DNA of 9,518 bases from Thermoplasmata archaeon. Lineage in GTDB: Archaea > Thermoplasmatota > Thermoplasmata > WALJ01. A program made the translations under genes and the position numbers. The DNA lies in NCBI GenBank assembly GCA_026986305.1, contig JALSOU010000134.1, positions 1 to 9,518 on the forward strand, read 5' to 3'. Positions 1 through 5,897 of the stretch are shown in pieces (position 1 is the first letter of the stretch; every line of letters starts with the position of its first letter). Under the pieces are notes generated by a model, which searched no databases, was not told the origin of the DNA, and was given only the letters and a program-made list of their open reading frames with translations.

Positions 1-316
1 CATGAAACCTTGAACCGTATAGGAGCTGCCCGAAGACCTTGGGTATATTGCGTCTCACAATTCCCGGACCATTGTCCTGTATCGCTATCAGATACTCGTT
101 CTTCTCAACCTTCTTTATTTCAACCATAATGTCAGGCAATATGCCTGCTTCCTCACATGCATCCAGAGCGTTGTCTACACCCTCTTTAACTGCAGTTATC
201 AGGGATTTCACAGGGGAATCGAAGCCCAGAACATGCTTATTCCTCTCGAAGAACTCTGATACAGATATCTCCTTCTGTTTTTCCGCCAGAATTTCAGCTA
301 TGTTTTCGTCCAGCAT
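1..316 (-). CDS. top6B: DNA topoisomerase VI subunit B (N-terminal 105 residues, cut by window edge)
   Basis: Topoisomerase VI is a type IIB A2B2 enzyme. Subunit B is the GHKL ATPase that gates DNA passage while subunit A (Spo11-like) cuts. The reverse strand gives an open 105-residue N-terminus that runs off the left edge. The family's N-box is seen as [17 protein letters not shown] (residues 45-61, with Asn49 as the Mg-ATP ligand), the G1 box as DNGPGI (81-86), and the hallmark [13 protein letters not shown] lies at 93-105. I chose the ATG at 316-314 because a TATA box lies about 26 bases upstream, as expected for a leaderless transcript. An in-frame GTG at 334 is possible but would overlap the promoter. 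No Shine-Dalgarno sequence precedes the ATG. The gene is divergent from the operon at 517, and nothing suggests a shared function. The identification is firm; only the C-terminal part is missing. Confidence 0.95.
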   Translation of the reverse strand, partial: MLDENIAEILAEKQKEISVSEFFERNKHVLGFDSPVKSLITAVKEGVDNALDACEEAGILPDIMVEIKKVEKNEYLIAIQDNGPGIVRRNIPKVFGQLLYGSRFH

Positions 317-334
317 CGCCGCAGAAAAGCCCAC

Positions 335-346
335 TTATGATATAAG
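335..346 (-). promoter_or_regulatory. TATA box of top6B
   Basis: On the minus strand the sequence reads CTTATATCATAA, with its centre about 26 bases upstream of the ATG at 316. This is the archaeal TATA-to-start spacing of a leaderless mRNA. It is a motif match only. Confidence 0.55.
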
Positions 347-379
347 GATTGCGACAATGCTCAGAACACTGCTAAAAAA

Positions 380-399
380 TATTCAAAAATTTTACCATA
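380..399 (+). repeat. Direct repeat copy 1 (possible operator)
   Basis: TATTCAAAAATTTTACCATA matches copy 2 at 427-446 at 19 of 20 positions; only the thirteenth base differs. It lies in the divergent intergenic region, about 65 bases upstream of the top6B start. Flanking bases do not align, so the similarity is bounded. Pairs of bounded repeats near a promoter often bind a regulator, but the function here is inferred and the region is AT-rich. Confidence 0.6.
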
Positions 400-426
400 A
401 AAGAAATTTCTCAATACTGTAAAACT

Positions 427-446
427 TATTCAAAAATTATACCATA
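427..446 (+). repeat. Direct repeat copy 2 (possible operator)
   Basis: TATTCAAAAATTATACCATA is the second copy, 47 bases (start to start) after copy 1. It abuts a T-rich TATA-like element at 448-458, so a protein bound here could affect pre-initiation complex assembly at that element. The shared CAAAAATT and TACCATA blocks are more than plain AT-richness. Confidence 0.6.
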
Positions 447-447
447 C

Positions 448-458
448 TTATTTTTATC
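448..458 (+). promoter_or_regulatory. Possible distal TATA element of the seven-gene operon
   Basis: The sequence TTATTTTTATC lies directly after repeat copy 2. If used, transcription would begin near 478-480 and give a leader of roughly 37 bases that includes the GAGGTGAT ribosome binding site before 517. The match to an archaeal TATA box is weaker than that of the element at 486-493. Confidence 0.3.
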
Positions 459-477
459 TGAAAAATGGCCTGTTTTT

Positions 478-493
478 ACGAAAAATATTTAAA
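478..493 (+). promoter_or_regulatory. BRE/TATA promoter of the seven-gene operon
   Basis: The sequence ACGAAAAATATTTAAA reads as a purine-rich BRE followed by a TATA box (TATTTAAA, 486-493). The box centre is about 27 bases before the ATG at 517, so the predicted start of transcription is at or a few bases before the start codon. No other clear promoter lies within the operon downstream. Confidence 0.5.
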
Positions 494-507
494 GGAAATC
501 GGACATT

Positions 508-515
508 GAGGTGAT
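508..515 (+). promoter_or_regulatory. Ribosome binding site GAGGTGAT deciding the first start of the operon
   Basis: GAGGTGAT is an almost perfect complement of the archaeal 16S rRNA 3' end. Its GAGG core (508-511) is five bases before the ATG at 517, which favours 517 over the in-frame GTG at 511 and ATG at 514. The site lies on the mRNA only if transcription starts upstream of about 508. Confidence 0.5.
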
Positions 516-516
516 G

Positions 517-1047
517 ATGGCTGATACCGAATTGCAAAAGGTCGAGACCGTGATGTTCCAGATAAGCCATGGCGACGGAGTCGGAGTCAGCCTGATGTGG
601 AAAGATGGGTCTCTCTATCTCTCTGTATCTAAAATAATGATTACAGATGGGGAAAGGTGGTACGCGGTACCTTTCGAAGATCTCAAGGATGTTAGCGCAG
701 GGGATGAGGGGTACATAAGCCTGAAAATAGATGGCGCAGAAATAAAGATAAGGGGGGAGAGCGCCGAGAGACTGATGGCTTTCAGACATCTTTTGCTCCC
801 CCTTATAGAAAAAAGACCTGAGGATGAGGAGATTTTGGAAGAACTTATAAAGATGATTTTGCTTGGTATAAAAGACAAGAGGGTAATAGCTTCCCTCCTT
901 AAAAGAGATGTATCTGCAATAGAGGATGCCATGAAAAAGGCTGAAAAACTCGGATATATTGATGGGGGCAGGGTGACAGAAAAAGGAAAGTCGATTCTCT
1001 CGGATGAAGAGAAGGAGATTATGAGAAAAGCGGGGGTGGATGTTTGA
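517..1047 (+). CDS. Short CheF-like protein: PH-like domain plus winged helix
   Basis: This gene encodes 176 residues from the ATG at 517, chosen for its ribosome binding site. Residues about 12-98 read as a beta-rich PH-like fold: alternating strands (VGVSLMWKD, GSLYLSVSKIMI, RWYAVPFEDLKDV, GYISLKIDG, AEIKIRG) ending in a helix (ERLMAFRHLLLPL). Residues about 105-160 form a winged helix (EEILEELIKMILLGI, then ASLLKRDVSAIEDAMKKAEKLGYID and a TEKG wing). The order resembles the second half of archaeal CheF, the adaptor linking CheY to the archaellum motor, but CheF proteins are near 280 residues and have a longer PH-like part. There is no signal peptide or membrane segment. It is the first gene of the operon, and its stop overlaps the next start (TTGA). 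A role as an adaptor or DNA-binding partner of the downstream ATPase is inferred. The CheF link rests on pattern recognition and could be only a shared fold. Confidence 0.55.
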   Translation: MADTELQKVETVMFQISHGDGVGVSLMWKDGSLYLSVSKIMITDGERWYAVPFEDLKDVSAGDEGYISLKIDGAEIKIRGESAERLMAFRHLLLPLIEKRPEDEEILEELIKMILLGIKDKRVIASLLKRDVSAIEDAMKKAEKLGYIDGGRVTEKGKSILSDEEKEIMRKAGVDV

Positions 1048-1934
1048 CCCATTTCAGAAGCTTTGCCCAGCGTGTTGCTGCTCTGGACAAGATGACTTCC
1101 CTCGAAACAGGCATTTCCACCGCAATAAAGATGTCGAAGGTCCCGAGAAAAGAGGTGAAAAAACTCCTGATAGCCAGAGACGAAAATCAGGTGAGAAATA
1201 CACCCCTATTTCAGTTCATGCAGATGATATTCGATGAGATCGGTCTTGGAGGCCTAGATATAAAAGAGGTGGGTAGATTTTCATATGTATTTTCAGTAAG
1301 AAACTCCCCAATACCCGCACTTATTCCGGATGCAAAGGGAAAAACCTGCTATATAACAGCAGATGCTCTCTCCGCTTTCTTTACAAAAGACCTTGGGATT
1401 CCCGCATCGAGCGAAGAGATAAGGTGCATAAACGAAGGGGCTGAAACATGTGATTTTCTAGTAAAACTCAACGCAATACAGGCATATCAATCAGTTCTAG
1501 ATGAGATAGACAAAGACATCATAGGGTTGAAAATAAAAAAACCTTCCATTGGTGTTGATAATATCGCTGAATCTCTGGATATCGATGAAGAAGAGGTGAA
1601 ATACAGGATAGAGACGCTACAGCACTATGAAATTCTGGATGAAGAGCACAGAGTAACTGACATTGGAAAGACCTATTATCGGTTTAGAATGGCTTTTCCT
1701 GTTTCCGAGGAGGACTTCGACCCGCCGTGGCAGATGATAAAGGAGATATCTGCTGCAATAGCTGCTGCAAGCTCCTTTGCAGAGGCGATGAGCGAGAGAG
1801 TCAAAGAAGAAAAGAAGGTTCTTAGTCCTGAAGAGGAGAAGAATATAATAAATCTGGCTGAAGAAGCCAAGAAAAGCAGAAGCTTCGCTGAACTCCTTGC
1901 GAAGCAGATAAATAAAGAAGAAAAGGAGGGATAA
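1044..1934 (+). CDS. V4R-like sensor domain protein with winged helix and helical tail
   Basis: This gene encodes 296 residues from the TTG at 1044, which overlaps the previous stop and is preceded by a GGGTGGAT ribosome binding site. An in-frame ATG at 1092 (residue 17) is the alternative. Residues 52-141 resemble the V4R (4-vinyl reductase) ligand-binding domain: KGKTCYITADALSAFF, then the C-terminal signature IRCINEGAETCDFLV with Cys128 and Cys136, plus Cys102. V4R domains bind small hydrophobic molecules or metals and are often joined to regulatory domains. Residues 145-215 look like a winged helix (IGVDNIAESLDIDEEEVKYRIETL as the helix-turn-helix, with HYEILDEEHRVTDIGKTYY as the wing). 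Residues 225-296 are helical, Ala/Glu/Lys-rich and carry a weak repeat (SSFAEAM and RSFAELL). The domain pairing suggests a ligand-responsive regulator or the sensor of the KaiC-like ATPase encoded two bases downstream. The family assignment comes from the Cys/Gly pattern only. Confidence 0.6.
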   Translation: MTHFRSFAQRVAALDKMTSLETGISTAIKMSKVPRKEVKKLLIARDENQVRNTPLFQFMQMIFDEIGLGGLDIKEVGRFSYVFSVRNSPIPALIPDAKGKTCYITADALSAFFTKDLGIPASSEEIRCINEGAETCDFLVKLNAIQAYQSVLDEIDKDIIGLKIKKPSIGVDNIAESLDIDEEEVKYRIETLQHYEILDEEHRVTDIGKTYYRFRMAFPVSEEDFDPPWQMIKEISAAIAAASSFAEAMSERVKEEKKVLSPEEEKNIINLAEEAKKSRSFAELLAKQINKEEKEG

Positions 1935-1936
1935 AA

Positions 1937-2812
1937 ATGGTAGAAAGGGTTAAAACAGGAATATATGGACTGGATTCCCTCATAGAAGGGGGAATAATAG
2001 ATAAGAGCGCGATAGTGATTGTGGGTTCCAGCGGTACTGGTAAGACAACATTTGCCATGCAGTTTCTCATGCACGGCATAGACATAGGAGAACAGGGACT
2101 GTATGTAACAATGGAAGAGAGCCCTGAACAGATAATGAGAGAAGCTAAGATGATGGGCTGGGATATGGAAAAGCACTACGAAAAGGACCTGTTCTTCATA
2201 CACCTGAAGGGTAAAAACTTCAAGAAGATGATTGAAGAGCAGCTACCTCAGCTTGTTAAGGTAAGGAGCGACTATGACATAAAAACGAGAGTGGTTATAG
2301 ATCCGATGACTCCTGTGATATGGGCTACCGAAGACAAACTCATGCAGAGAGAGCTCATAGGAAAGCTGTTCTACACACTCAAAGAGCTGGGTGTGGTCGT
2401 GGCAACGGTTGAAGAGCATGCCAGACCGGGAGAGACTATAGGGGAAGATGTCCTTCTACCCATATATCTGGCCGACGGTGTGATACATCTTGAATATTAT
2501 CCAATCGGCGGAGCTTTCAACAGAACTATGAAGATAATAAAAATGAGGGGCACAGCCCACGGAGAGGATGTGTATCCATACATATTCGCAAGAGGCGCAG
2601 GAGTGATTGTGAGAAGCAGTCCTATGGAGGTATCGGAAAAGGAAGGCAAGAGCTATGATGAAATCTTCGATGAGGCGATAAGGACTGCGAAACACCTGAA
2701 GGCTCCGGAGTATGTAGTAGAAAAACTGGAAAAAATGAAGGCTGGGTGGACATATCCATACTCTCCAGAGGAGGCGATACAGATAATATTTGACACATAC
2801 AACCTTAAATGA
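1937..2812 (+). CDS. Single-domain KaiC-like RecA-superfamily ATPase
   Basis: This gene encodes 291 residues from an ATG preceded by GGAGGGAT. It follows the KaiC/RadA-like core in order: the entry motif TGIYGLDSLIEGGI (7-20), Walker A GSSGTGKTT (30-38), the paired catalytic glutamates in TMEES (Glu60-Glu61), Walker B RVVIDPMTP (118-126, Asp122), and the C-terminal signature KMRGTAHGEDVYPYIF (202-217). Residues about 230-291 form an extra helical tail. Canonical KaiC has two such domains; this protein has one, as do many archaeal homologues and the archaellum protein ArlH. All catalytic motifs are intact, so ATP binding and hydrolysis are likely. It sits mid-operon among sensor and winged-helix genes, as expected for an ATP-driven switch or hub. 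There is nothing clock-like to see (no kaiA or kaiB). The ATPase class is firm; the biological role is inferred. Confidence 0.9.
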   Translation: MVERVKTGIYGLDSLIEGGIIDKSAIVIVGSSGTGKTTFAMQFLMHGIDIGEQGLYVTMEESPEQIMREAKMMGWDMEKHYEKDLFFIHLKGKNFKKMIEEQLPQLVKVRSDYDIKTRVVIDPMTPVIWATEDKLMQRELIGKLFYTLKELGVVVATVEEHARPGETIGEDVLLPIYLADGVIHLEYYPIGGAFNRTMKIIKMRGTAHGEDVYPYIFARGAGVIVRSSPMEVSEKEGKSYDEIFDEAIRTAKHLKAPEYVVEKLEKMKAGWTYPYSPEEAIQIIFDTYNLK

Positions 2813-2820
2813 GGGATACT

Positions 2821-3618
2821 ATGGCGCTCTCCCAGAAAAAGGTCCTTGACCGGAGACTCGAGGCGGAGAATGTAACCCTGCTTAAGCATCTGCTATCCAT
2901 GGAACTCAGGAGACTTAAGACTGAGATGGGCTGCGATATGATATTCTTCATGGGTGTGGATGGAAGGACATTCTCCTCAGATGTGCCGTTTCACCTCGAT
3001 GTGAAGCAGTTCTACCTATTCAATCTTCTCAAGGCAAATCTGACGCACATATGCAGCCAGCTCAGCTCCGAAAACCTCAGAATAGCCATAGAGCAGTATA
3101 GAGAAGGGACCTTTTTGATATCTGGAGTGGGGGACAAAGCCTTTCTGGCCATGGTGTTCTCAAAACCCATACTCCCAACAGAGTTTCAAAAACTGATAAA
3201 CGGAGCTATAAAAGGAAGCACAGTGATAAAGCACATACTTGAGCTGAAGCCCATAAGAGAGGACATACTACAGCAGTATCCTAAGGAAGTCAGCGAAGAG
3301 CTGAGAAAATTGAGCAGGCTTCTCTTTGTGGAGAGATTTGACCAGACAAAACAGTACAAGAAAAACATGGAGATACTGGAGTTCATAAAGAAGAAGCTTG
3401 CAGATGTGGTTGGTGTCGGGGCTGTTGATGAGATAGTTACTGTTACCTTCAACGAGCTAGGCACCACCGCCCCGTATATGACGGATCAGCTCTGGAGGAT
3501 ATTCCTTGAAAAGGTAATACAGAAGCATGTGAAGGCGATAAGCGGAGAGATAATGGCGGATGAATGTTATAGGACATGGATGCCTGAGCTTGAAAGGAAG
3601 CTAAAGAGCTTCGTGTGA
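2821..3618 (+). CDS. Roadblock/LC7-like domain protein with helical C-terminal region
   Basis: This gene encodes 265 residues from the ATG at 2821, whose GAGGGAT ribosome binding site has good spacing. The in-frame ATG at 2809 overlaps the previous stop (ATGA) but lacks a ribosome binding site. Residues about 20-115 follow the roadblock/longin order: an opening helix, a strand pair (DMIFFMGVDGRTFSS), a long helix (QFYLFNLLKANLTHICSQL), then three strands (LRIAIEQYREG, TFLISGVGD, AFLAMVFSK). Such domains form dimers that bind small GTPases or ATPases. Residues 120-265 are mostly helical, with charged segments and a segment VGVGAVDEIVTVTFNELG (196-213); I do not recognise this part. No GTPase gene is in view, so the likely partner is the KaiC-like ATPase encoded immediately upstream. 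The roadblock call is made from secondary-structure pattern, as the sequence is divergent. Confidence 0.55.
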   Translation: MALSQKKVLDRRLEAENVTLLKHLLSMELRRLKTEMGCDMIFFMGVDGRTFSSDVPFHLDVKQFYLFNLLKANLTHICSQLSSENLRIAIEQYREGTFLISGVGDKAFLAMVFSKPILPTEFQKLINGAIKGSTVIKHILELKPIREDILQQYPKEVSEELRKLSRLLFVERFDQTKQYKKNMEILEFIKKKLADVVGVGAVDEIVTVTFNELGTTAPYMTDQLWRIFLEKVIQKHVKAISGEIMADECYRTWMPELERKLKSFV

Positions 3619-3622
3619 TAAC

Positions 3623-5275
3623 ATGATAAATGAAGAAGAGGCAAATGAGATTAAGGAAGAAATCGAAGATGAAAATGACAAGGCAGAAAGCAGCTCTGAG
3701 AATGAAGAGCCTGAAAAAAATGAGGAGCAGGAGCTGTTGAAGGATCTAGAAAGCATAAGGGAAGAACTTGCCAAAAAGATAGACAAAGCAGAGATTGAGG
3801 AGATTAAAGCTTGGAAAGCCGAGGTTCTATCCAGAATTTCATCCATTTCCGATGAAATAGAGGGACTTAAAAAAGAGGATGAAAGAATACTCAACAATTT
3901 CCGCGAGTTTACCGACATAATAACGAAGAAAAACGAGGACATTATGAAAATAGTTGAGCAAAAAGTTGATGCTGAGAAGCTCAGGCAGTTCAGGAAAGAT
4001 GTTGCGAAGATAGATAAAAAATTAAACCTTGTGATGGAAGAGACAGGCTTCGGGGAGATTTTGGATGTTGCTAAGATACCCCCAAACATACTTGAGATAG
4101 TGTATGACAGCACCCTCAAGGATGTTACAAACGCAATATGGCAGGAATACGGGCCAGTGGCTGAGAAGATAATAATGGGTGTTCTTGAAGATATACGGAT
4201 GGAGACCAGCGGCAGCGAGATGTTTTACTTCGATGGTAGGTGGATAAGAACAAGGGATGTGGCAAAGAACATAAGGAGAGGCATGATATCTGCGAGGCAG
4301 CTTCAGGACACATACGAAGCGCTCCTCAGAAAGCTTCTTGACATGGTCCCCGGCCACAAGGCAAAGAACTTCAGAGCCATGATAAAGCTGAAAAGTCAGG
4401 AGTACACAGTGGATAAAACCACACTGCTTTTGGATAAATTTGAGAAGACAGAGAAGACCATTATGATGCTAAACGGCATGGTTTCAGGCCTTGCTAAGAA
4501 CCTCAACAGCGAAACAGAGAGGCTGAGAAACGCTATTGAAGATCTTTCTAAAAGGGTGGACGAGGAGGTGGAGAGGCTGGATAATAAGATCGAAGAGAAG
4601 ATGAAAGAACTTAGAGAATACAATGAAAGGGAAATCAGAAAGATGAATGAAAACATGAAAAAGAGAATGGAAAGTATGGAAAAAGAGATTATTAAAAAGA
4701 TGAGGGAAATCACACCTACACCTGAAGAGACTGGAAAGGAGGAAAAATTATCGGCTGAAAAGCTCGGTGAGGAGGAGAGGTTCATATACTCAGCGATACC
4801 TGCTGAGGGAATAACACTGAATAGGCTCAGGAAGATTACTGGAGAGATGATTCAGACGCCTCTTGAAGAGATTTTAGAGAGGTTGGAGAGCTCTTCCCTG
4901 ATATATCATAAAAAGAGCGGCAGGGGCGTAAAATATTATCCTCAATCTGAGGAAGTAAAAGATGAAAAAGATGTAAAAAATGAAATGAAAGAAGAGAAAA
5001 CAGATAAGAACAGGGACAAAGTCCAGAAGTCTGAAAAAACAGAGGTGATTAGCGACTCTTTGATTAAAGTGCTAAACTCTGTTCCTGAGAACGGATGTAC
5101 ACTTAACAGATTGAGGAAAATTATCGGAGAGTCCATGAATTATGAGGAGATTCTAGATGCGGTCAAAGAGCTTGTTGAAAGGGAATATCTGGTCGTTACG
5201 ACCAGAGGAAGACATACGATATATATGAAAAACGAGGAAAAAATAAAAGAAATAGGAGGCGAAAAAGATGCTTGA
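3623..5275 (+). CDS. Coiled-coil protein with two C-terminal winged-helix repeats
   Basis: This gene encodes 550 residues; the ATG lies four bases after the previous stop, with GTGAT upstream. Residues 1-38 are very acidic and probably disordered. Residues about 38-140 are heptad-rich coiled coil. Residues 141-265 form a compact region of unknown family (FDGRWIRTRDVAKNIRRG at 203-220, MVPGHKAKNFRAM at 241-253). Residues 285-362 are a second, Glu/Lys/Arg-rich coiled coil. Two winged helices follow at 383-439 and 476-535, each built around TLNRLRKI.GE and joined by a charged linker (440-473). There is no membrane segment or signal peptide. The shape suggests an elongated dimer that presents four winged helices, either to DNA or to partner proteins. 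It is probably the output or scaffold subunit of the operon's complex. The architecture also recalls chromatin proteins of the SMC kind, but there is no ATPase head. The architecture is clear; the function is inferred. Confidence 0.7.
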   Translation: MINEEEANEIKEEIEDENDKAESSSENEEPEKNEEQELLKDLESIREELAKKIDKAEIEEIKAWKAEVLSRISSISDEIEGLKKEDERILNNFREFTDIITKKNEDIMKIVEQKVDAEKLRQFRKDVAKIDKKLNLVMEETGFGEILDVAKIPPNILEIVYDSTLKDVTNAIWQEYGPVAEKIIMGVLEDIRMETSGSEMFYFDGRWIRTRDVAKNIRRGMISARQLQDTYEALLRKLLDMVPGHKAKNFRAMIKLKSQEYTVDKTTLLLDKFEKTEKTIMMLNGMVSGLAKNLNSETERLRNAIEDLSKRVDEEVERLDNKIEEKMKELREYNEREIRKMNENMKKRMESMEKEIIKKMREITPTPEETGKEEKLSAEKLGEEERFIYSAIPAEGITLNRLRKITGEMIQTPLEEILERLESSSLIYHKKSGRGVKYYPQSEEVKDEKDVKNEMKEEKTDKNRDKVQKSEKTEVISDSLIKVLNSVPENGCTLNRLRKIIGESMNYEEILDAVKELVEREYLVVTTRGRHTIYMKNEEKIKEIGGEKDA

Positions 5276-5897
5276 TGTGGCGCTTGTATCGCTCATACAG
5301 GATATGAGCGAGAAGGCAGGAGTAGAAGGAACGATACAGTACTGGCTAAGGGTCGGTGAAAATCTGGCTAGGAGAATGGGGAAAGAGGCCTATATGGGTT
5401 GGCCTTCATTCAATGTGGCTCTGCGAGAGGGAAGGACTGCCTTCTCCATAGAAGGTGAAGTGACTGCCTTGACAGACCTTGCCATAACTGATGTAGATGG
5501 AGATGTGGTCGGATACATATACGCACTCAGGGAATGCGTCTTCAACCCGACAATAACGAGAATAAGGTACAGTGTAGGAGAGGTTCCTGAGGCCGACAGA
5601 CTTGTGGCTGAGGAGTACAACAACAGCATACAGGATACAGCGGTCTGCAATTTCTGCGTGATACATCAGAAGTTCAGGGAAGAGGTGGCAAAGAACATAA
5701 CCGTTGCAGGGCAGCAGCTTGAATGTCTTCAGCTTGCGGACAGAGGGTTCACAGGAGAGACGAAGATTGCAAGCGATAGTCTGAAAAAGATAGGAATAAA
5801 CGAAGAATATGTCAGGAGCTTGCTAAGGAACTATGCCTGTGTGTATGCGATAATAATGCACGGAGCCAGACTCAGAGGAGAGGAGGAAGAGGCATGA
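5268..5897 (+). CDS. Unrecognised Cys-containing protein, paralogue A of a tandem pair
   Basis: This gene encodes 209 residues. The ATG at 5268 overlaps the previous gene by eight bases and is preceded by AGGAGG. I do not recognise the family. It is soluble and predicted to be alpha-beta, with a helical N-terminus (IQDMSEKAGVEGTIQYWLRVGENLARRMG), a strand-rich centre (about 55-100), a Cys-containing segment CNFCVIHQKFREEVAKNI (127-144), and a helical end (GINEEYVRSLLRNYACVYAII). Cys127, Cys130 and His133 form a C-x2-C-x2-H cluster, with further Cys at 90, 153 and 191, so a metal or cofactor site is possible. The next gene is a full-length homologue. The segment EEYNNS...KFREEVAKNITVAGQQL aligns with AEYYNS...TYRSEMAKRIRVEGKQL there. 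Some V4R-type ligand-binding proteins have similar Cys-rich C-termini, but I cannot show a relation. A sensor or ligand-binding role is a guess from the operon context. Confidence 0.6.
   Translation: MLDVALVSLIQDMSEKAGVEGTIQYWLRVGENLARRMGKEAYMGWPSFNVALREGRTAFSIEGEVTALTDLAITDVDGDVVGYIYALRECVFNPTITRIRYSVGEVPEADRLVAEEYNNSIQDTAVCNFCVIHQKFREEVAKNITVAGQQLECLQLADRGFTGETKIASDSLKKIGINEEYVRSLLRNYACVYAIIMHGARLRGEEEEA

Noticed and set aside
39..422. Plus-strand open frame of 127 codons at the left end
   Set aside because: It is antisense to top6B, whose protein is unmistakable, and it extends into the AT-rich promoter region. No ribosome binding site or family resemblance.
461..477. AAAAATGGCCTGTTTTT as a hairpin or inverted operator
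   Set aside because: Only five A/T pairs match across a seven-base loop, which is expected by chance in this AT-rich stretch.
1937..2812. Archaellum ATPase regulator ArlH (FlaH) or a clock KaiC as the identity of the ATPase
   Set aside because: No archaellum genes are nearby and the catalytic Glu pair and Walker motifs are intact, unlike typical ArlH. There is only one domain and no kaiA or kaiB, unlike clock KaiC.
3186..4785. Several minus-strand open frames of 93-172 codons, rich in Ser, Phe and Leu
   Set aside because: They mirror the Glu/Lys-rich coiled-coil and roadblock-like genes; the Ser/Phe/Leu bias is what antisense of GAA, AAG and GAG codons gives.
4944..5040. A/G-rich low-complexity stretch that might be a DNA repeat
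   Set aside because: It encodes the charged linker between the two winged helices, is in frame, and shows no fixed repeat unit.
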